Assembly: GCA_020058965.1 (NCBI GenBank)
Contig: JAGVCY010000293.1
Location: 1 to 10,073, forward strand
Direction of reading: 5' to 3'
Origin: Candidatus Omnitrophota bacterium
GTDB taxonomy: Bacteria; Omnitrophota; Gorgyraeia; 2-02-FULL-51-18; JAGOUK01
Length of the DNA stretch: 10,073 bases
Shown: piece after piece, positions 6,665 through 10,073 of the stretch
Numbering within the stretch: the stretch's first letter is position 1
Layout: the number at the start of each line of letters is the position of its first letter
Translations under genes and position numbers: made by a program
Notes under the pieces: model-generated
Seen by the model: the letters and a program-made list of their open reading frames with translations, nothing else
Database searches by the model: none
Told to the model about the DNA's origin: nothing

Positions 6665-7336
6665 TTGCAGCGTCCCGTTAAAGACTGTTCGTTATGCGGA
6701 ACGGCAGGAGCGGAGCTGTTTTGCTCAGAAGCGGCGCGAAAGTATTTTTTGTGCGGGGAATGCGGCGTGGTGTTTGTTCCCCGCGAATACTTTGTCACGC
6801 CGGAGCAGGAAAAAGCAAGGTATGACCTGCATCGCAACGAACCCACCGATATCGGGTATGTTAACTTTTTAAGCCGGCTGATGGGGCCGATCCGTGAGCG
6901 GCTCAAGCCGGGGAGCCGTGGACTTGATTTTGGTTCCGGCCCGGGTCCGGTGCTGCGGGAGATGTTCAAGAAGGCCGGTTATCCGATGGAAATTTATGAC
7001 CCGTTTTATGCGCCGGACAAGAGTGTGTTGGACCGGCAGTACGACTTCGTCACCGCGACGGAAGTGTTCGAGCATTTACGGGAGCCGACGGAAACGCTCA
7101 AGCGCATTTGGGCGACGGTGCGTCCGGGCGGCTGGCTCGGCGTCATGACGCAGCCGCTTCCACCCAAAGAAGCGTTCAGCCGCTGGAGCTACAAAAGCGA
7201 TCCGACCCACATCCTATTTTTTTCTCCCCGTGTCTTTAAATGGCTGGCGTTCCGCTGGAACGCCAAATGCATCACGGCGGACAAGAACATATTTTTGATC
7301 GGCAAAAGCGTATCTCATGGAAAAAGTAGAATCTAA
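6665..7336 (+). CDS. Class I SAM-dependent methyltransferase with N-terminal four-cysteine zinc-ribbon-like motif
   Basis: A 223-residue cytoplasmic protein. Residues 1-40 carry two CxxC pairs (C8/C11 and C30/C33), the usual arrangement of a small zinc ribbon. The Rossmann methyltransferase domain follows: SAM motif I LDFGSGPGP (87-95), the acidic residue ending strand 2 (D112 in EIYDPF), motif II region YDFVTATEVFEHL (126-138), and motif III LKRIWATVRPGGWLGVMTQ (145-163). THILFFSPRVFKWL (181-194) is typical of the Methyltransf_23/11 group. The substrate is not identifiable. The TTG start at 6665 is 15 nt after the desaturase stop, with a weak GGGG element upstream; it is favoured because it includes the first CxxC. 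The MFS gene begins 20 nt before its stop, so desaturase, methyltransferase and exporter probably form one transcript. Confidence 0.85.
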   Translation: MQRPVKDCSLCGTAGAELFCSEAARKYFLCGECGVVFVPREYFVTPEQEKARYDLHRNEPTDIGYVNFLSRLMGPIRERLKPGSRGLDFGSGPGPVLREMFKKAGYPMEIYDPFYAPDKSVLDRQYDFVTATEVFEHLREPTETLKRIWATVRPGGWLGVMTQPLPPKEAFSRWSYKSDPTHILFFSPRVFKWLAFRWNAKCITADKNIFLIGKSVSHGKSRI

Positions 7337-8591
7337 AAACGGCCGTCCGCATTTTTTAGAGCCGCTCAAAATATCGGACATCCGGTACTTCATCGGCGGA
7401 GTAGGTTTTTTTGCGCTGGGAAGCCGGGCGCTTTTGGTGGTGATCGGGTTCCAGGTGTATCAGATGACGCACAGCGCGATGGCGCTAGGTTGGCTGGGAC
7501 TTATCGAGGCGATTCCGGCGCTGTCGCTCGGCCTGTTCGGCGGATATGCGGCCGATCACTTCAACCGGCGGAAGATTCTGCTCATCACCCGGGCGGTATC
7601 GGTTTTTTGCGCACTCGCGATGGCCCTGTTATCCTGGCAGAATCACGGAACCGCGCTGATCGGATTGTACTTCATGATATTTGCGGCGGGGGTGGCACGC
7701 GGGTTCGCGGATCCGGCCGGCACGGCGTTTGAAGCGCAGGTGGTTCCGCGGCATTTAACGGTGACCGCCGCTTCGTGGGTTTCGAGCACCTGGCTCAGCT
7801 GCGCGGTGATCGGACCCGCGGTGATCGGATTCGTGTTCGAGGCGTGGGGGGCGAAGGGCTCTTACCTGCTGATCGCCGGATTTTTTGCCGCGGCCTGGGT
7901 TTGTGTGGCGAGCATTTCGCCAAAGCCGCAGCCGCCTCCGCCGGCTCGAGAGCCCCTGCTCAAGAGTCTGACCGGCGGATGGAAATTTGTTTTTTCCAAC
8001 CAGCCTTTGTTCGCAGCGCTGGCACTGGATTTGTTTGCGGTGCTTTTTGGCGGCGTGATCGCTATTCTGCCGATTTTTGCGGACCAGATATTGCATGTCG
8101 GAGCCAGAGAGCTGGGATTGTTGAACGCCGCGCCGATGCTGGGTGCGCTGCTGATATCGCTCGCCGCGACGCACTGGTCGCCCATCGGACGAGCGGGCCG
8201 GAACCTTTTGCTCGCCGTCGCCGGTTTTGGCATATGCATGATCGTGTTCGCATTTTCAAAAAATCTGTGGCTTTCGATGGGAGCGCTGTTTTTGAGCGGT
8301 GTGTTTGACGGCGTGAGCGTCGTGATCCGGCGGTCGATGGTGCGGCTGCTCTCACCGGAGCATTTGCGCGGGCGGATCGCGGCGGCCAACTGGGTTTTTA
8401 TCTGCGCGTCCAATGAACTTGGTGCTTTTGAGAGCGGGATGCTCGCCGCGTGGATCGGAGCTGTTCCGTGCGTCGCGGTCGGTGGATTTGTTACACTAGG
8501 GGTCGTTGCCATCACCGCCTCCCTGGCCCGGCAGCTGCGGAACCTGAGATTTAACTCCCGAACGCTGGAACAACAACCCGATCTAACTTAA
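7317..8591 (+). CDS. MFS efflux transporter, EntS-like (MFS_3 family)
   Basis: A 424-residue inner-membrane protein whose hydrophobic profile fits about 12 transmembrane helices in two halves, joined by a cytoplasmic loop near 200-222 (PKPQPPPPAREP). The major-facilitator motif A appears after TM2 as GGYAADHFNRRK (75-86). ADPAGTAFEAQVVP (131-144) and SPEHLRGRIAAAN (346-358) are typical of the group containing the enterobactin exporter EntS and related drug or metabolite exporters. Transport would be proton-coupled export; the substrate is unknown. The ATG at 7317 lies within the methyltransferase gene (20-nt overlap, different frame) without a clear SD, suggesting coupling. A link between the methyltransferase product and the exported molecule is possible but unproven. 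The N-terminal 20 residues precede TM1 and are polar. Confidence 0.87.
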   Translation: MEKVESKNGRPHFLEPLKISDIRYFIGGVGFFALGSRALLVVIGFQVYQMTHSAMALGWLGLIEAIPALSLGLFGGYAADHFNRRKILLITRAVSVFCALAMALLSWQNHGTALIGLYFMIFAAGVARGFADPAGTAFEAQVVPRHLTVTAASWVSSTWLSCAVIGPAVIGFVFEAWGAKGSYLLIAGFFAAAWVCVASISPKPQPPPPAREPLLKSLTGGWKFVFSNQPLFAALALDLFAVLFGGVIAILPIFADQILHVGARELGLLNAAPMLGALLISLAATHWSPIGRAGRNLLLAVAGFGICMIVFAFSKNLWLSMGALFLSGVFDGVSVVIRRSMVRLLSPEHLRGRIAAANWVFICASNELGAFESGMLAAWIGAVPCVAVGGFVTLGVVAITASLARQLRNLRFNSRTLEQQPDLT

Positions 8592-8622
8592 ACGACTTCG
8601 GAATCATTCGAAATAAACATTT

Positions 8623-8748
8623 ATGAAAACCCAATTGCAAAATAAGTCACTAGCGGCTTTTATGATTTTGACAGGCGCGCTGCTTCTGCCGGCGGACCGG
8701 CGGTCCTGGAGCGCAATGAAACTTTTTCTCAAAGAAGTCTTGATTTAA
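8623..8748 (+). CDS. Possible 41-codon ORF with signal-peptide-like N-terminus
   Basis: Reads MKTQLQNKSLAAFMILTGAL, then LLPADRRSWSAMKLFLKEVLI and stop. The N-terminal half has a positively charged start and a hydrophobic core ending LLPA, like a Sec signal, but little mature protein follows. There is no clear SD before the ATG. Its TAA overlaps the AAAAGGAGGGG ribosome-binding site of the next gene, so it could act as a leader whose translation affects the downstream exported protein. It could equally be the remnant of a truncated exported protein, or chance. It lies in the 169-nt gap 8592-8760, which otherwise holds only a short GGACC/GGTCC inverted repeat (8694-8706) and no convincing promoter. 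Confidence 0.3.
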   Translation: MKTQLQNKSLAAFMILTGALLLPADRRSWSAMKLFLKEVLI

Positions 8749-8757
8749 AAGGAGGGG
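8747..8757 (+). promoter_or_regulatory. Strong Shine-Dalgarno deciding the GTG start of the DUF4412 gene
   Basis: AAAAGGAGGGG lies 3 nt before the GTG at 8761, with the GGAGG core 5 nt before it. This spacing supports GTG as initiator, as does the MKKRS signal-peptide start that follows. It resembles the SD of the small gene at 5511, and it overlaps the stop of the possible 41-codon ORF. Confidence 0.7.
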
Positions 8758-8760
8758 ACC

Positions 8761-9369
8761 GTGAAAAAAAGATCCATCGGATTAGTGACAGCTGCAATAT
8801 TGAGTCTGGGCGTTTGCATCAGCCCGGTCGTCCGCGCGTTCGGTCAGCCGGAAAATTATTCGGCGGACATGGTCATGACGGGTGAGGGGCGCGCTACGCA
8901 GGCCAAAGTATTTATTTCGGACAAGAAGACGCGGATGGAGATGATGGGGAACACGATCATTACGCGAATGGACCTTGGGGTTTCCTGGGTGATCATGGCG
9001 TCGGAGAATATGTACATGGAACAGCCGATCGACCCGAAGATGGCGCTTCAAACGGGCGGCGACGCTTCTTCCGAGGTGGAACGCATTTCGCTCGGTGCCG
9101 ATTTCGTGAACAAACAACCCGCCGAAAAATTTAAGGTCACCTATTCCTCCAGCCGCGGGAATGAGGCTGTTTATCAGTGGATGGCGGGCGGGTCCATGAT
9201 ACCGGTCAAGATCGCCTCGATCGACGGAAGCTGGACCGTGGAGTACCGCAACATCAACACGGCGCCGCAACCAGCCTCACTTTTTGAGGTTCCCGCCGGA
9301 TATCAAAAATTTTCCATGCCGAACATGGGTCAAATGATGCAGACGATGCAATCACAGCAAAACGATTAA
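8761..9369 (+). CDS. Exported DUF4412 (LolA-like fold) protein
   Basis: A 202-residue protein with a Sec signal peptide (MKKRSIGLVTAAILSLGVC..., cleavage probably after VRA at 26). The mature part reads as a series of beta-strands: YSADMVMTGEG, QAKVFISDKKTRMEM, ITRMDLGVSWVIM, NMYMEQPI, EKFKVTY, TVEYRNI. The closing SLFEVPAGYQKFSMP (173-187) is the pattern typical of DUF4412 and related LolA/outer-membrane lipoprotein-sorting folds. Such proteins form an open beta-sheet that may hold a lipid or hydrophobic molecule in the periplasm; the function of DUF4412 itself is not established. The C-terminus (184-202) is Met/Gln-rich and probably flexible, an unusual tail that might bind metal. There is no lipobox at the signal cleavage site. 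The GTG start is supported by the SD at 8747-8757. Rho follows 14 nt downstream. Confidence 0.8.
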   Translation: MKKRSIGLVTAAILSLGVCISPVVRAFGQPENYSADMVMTGEGRATQAKVFISDKKTRMEMMGNTIITRMDLGVSWVIMASENMYMEQPIDPKMALQTGGDASSEVERISLGADFVNKQPAEKFKVTYSSSRGNEAVYQWMAGGSMIPVKIASIDGSWTVEYRNINTAPQPASLFEVPAGYQKFSMPNMGQMMQTMQSQQND

Positions 9370-9383
9370 AAAGAAAAGTAAAA

Positions 9384-10073
9384 TTGAGACATTCGTCCAA
9401 CCGCTCTAACCAAAACAACAACCGACAGTCCCGTCCTTCGGCGCATCGCCGTGGACCCAACCAGGGATCGGGCCGCGGTCCGAGCCATAGTTCGGACCGC
9501 GGATCAAGTCACGGGTCCTCCCATCCGAGACCCCGGCATCAGGGATCTTCCCCGATGAGCGGCCGGAACTTTTCGCAGGACGCGGGCCAGAAATTTTTGG
9601 CGGGAACGGCCGTGGATCCGTCGCCGCGCATTCGGTTAGAGGACGGATCGACGGAACTTACGATGCGTGCCATGGATCTTATCAGTCCGATAGGGATGGG
9701 TCAGCGCGGCCTCATCGTCGCGCCGCCGGGATCAGGCAAAACCACTTTTCTCAAGCATATTTGCCAGGCGGTCGCCAAGGCCGCGCCTGAGATGAAGCTG
9801 TATGTTCTGCTCATCGATGAACGGCCCGAGGAAGTGACTGACTTCAAGCGCGGGGTGCCCGCTCAAGTTCGATCATCTTCAACCGATGAGTCTTATGAGC
9901 ATCACATCCGTGTGGCAGATGAACTGATGCAGGAAGCGTTGCGCGAAGCGGCAACCGGCGCCAATGTGATGATCCTGATCGATTCTCTCACGCGCCTTTC
10001 ACGGGTGCACAACGCGGAGTCGCGCTCCAGCGGCCGCACGCTGTCGGGCGGAGTGGACGCGCGCGCGCTCGAA
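9384..10073 (+). CDS. rho: Rho-type transcription termination ATPase, 3'-truncated, apparently lacking the OB-fold domain
   Basis: RecA-fold ATPase matching transcription terminator Rho; 230 residues are visible before the window ends in an open frame. Core motifs: RIRLEDGSTELTMRAMDL (82-99); SPIGMGQRGLIVAPPGSGKTT with Walker A K119; LLIDERPEEV (142-151) with the catalytic Glu at 146; Walker B MILIDSLTRLSR (196-207, D200); and SGGVDARALE (221-230). E. coli Rho has APPKAGKT at the P-loop; here it is APPGSGKT. Walker A begins at residue 113 against about 178 in E. coli, and residues 1-57 are low-complexity (Ser, Arg, Asn, Gly, His, Gln; ten Arg, no Lys, one acidic residue), so neither the helical Rho_N nor the cold-shock-like RNA-binding domain fits. 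The TTG at 9384 is the only upstream in-frame start after the DUF4412 stop; ATG 9555 (residue 58) is the alternative. The R-loop and C-terminus are outside the window. Confidence 0.88.
   Translation, partial: MRHSSNRSNQNNNRQSRPSAHRRGPNQGSGRGPSHSSDRGSSHGSSHPRPRHQGSSPMSGRNFSQDAGQKFLAGTAVDPSPRIRLEDGSTELTMRAMDLISPIGMGQRGLIVAPPGSGKTTFLKHICQAVAKAAPEMKLYVLLIDERPEEVTDFKRGVPAQVRSSSTDESYEHHIRVADELMQEALREAATGANVMILIDSLTRLSRVHNAESRSSGRTLSGGVDARALE

Noticed and set aside
7775..8308. 177-residue + strand open frame within the MFS gene
   Set aside because: It is an out-of-frame reading of the MFS coding sequence with no recognisable domain; the hydrophobic 12-TM frame is clearly the real one.
8668..8673. 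TTGACA, a perfect -35 hexamer upstream of the DUF4412 gene
   Set aside because: The position 16-18 nt downstream is GC-rich (around GGCGGA) with no -10-like hexamer, so it is probably a chance match inside the mini-ORF.

Overview
The window is a tightly packed, moderately GC-rich bacterial segment in which every supportable gene lies on the + strand. Outer-membrane and periplasmic proteins (a beta-barrel protein with a terminal beta-signal, and several Sec signal peptides) point to a diderm, Gram-negative-type bacterium. The gene mix suggests an uncultured lineage, for example of the Omnitrophota/PVC type: a Uup-type ABC-F protein, a stand-alone PAS-SpoIIE phosphatase, FecR plus beta-barrel, a plant-type acyl-ACP desaturase, and a Rho that appears to lack its OB fold. 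That placement is a low-confidence inference. No RNA genes, mobile elements or CRISPR arrays are visible.

Region 1 (1-5421) is a probable run of co-transcribed genes. It starts with the 3' part of uup. A PAS-PP2C/SpoIIE phosphatase gene overlaps the end of uup by 17 nt. Then come an exported FecR-domain protein, a beta-barrel outer-membrane protein whose ATG overlaps the fecR-like stop (TAATG), and a CBS-CBS-GGDEF diguanylate cyclase. Two cytoplasmic signalling enzymes flanking an exported FecR/barrel pair look like an envelope-signalling cassette, although no partner (STAS protein, anti-sigma factor or c-di-GMP effector) lies in the window.

Region 2 (5422-8591) begins after an 89-nt gap holding a perfect 16-bp palindrome, a possible -10 box and a strong Shine-Dalgarno. 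It contains a 47-codon, very Lys/Arg-rich small gene that overlaps the next start by 4 nt. Next is a soluble di-iron acyl-ACP desaturase strikingly like the plant plastid stearoyl-ACP enzyme, with all six iron ligands present. A zinc-ribbon-like class I SAM methyltransferase and a 12-TM MFS exporter, overlapping by 20 nt, complete the run.

Region 3 (8592-10073) holds a 169-nt spacer with a possible 41-codon ORF bearing a signal-like N-terminus, an exported DUF4412/LolA-like protein with a strong SD and a GTG start, and the 5' part of a Rho-type ATPase running off the window. This Rho has an Arg/Ser/Asn/His/Gly-rich low-complexity N-terminus where the OB-fold RNA-binding domain normally sits; it is the most unusual item in the window. 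Non-ATG starts are frequent here (TTG or GTG for four genes).
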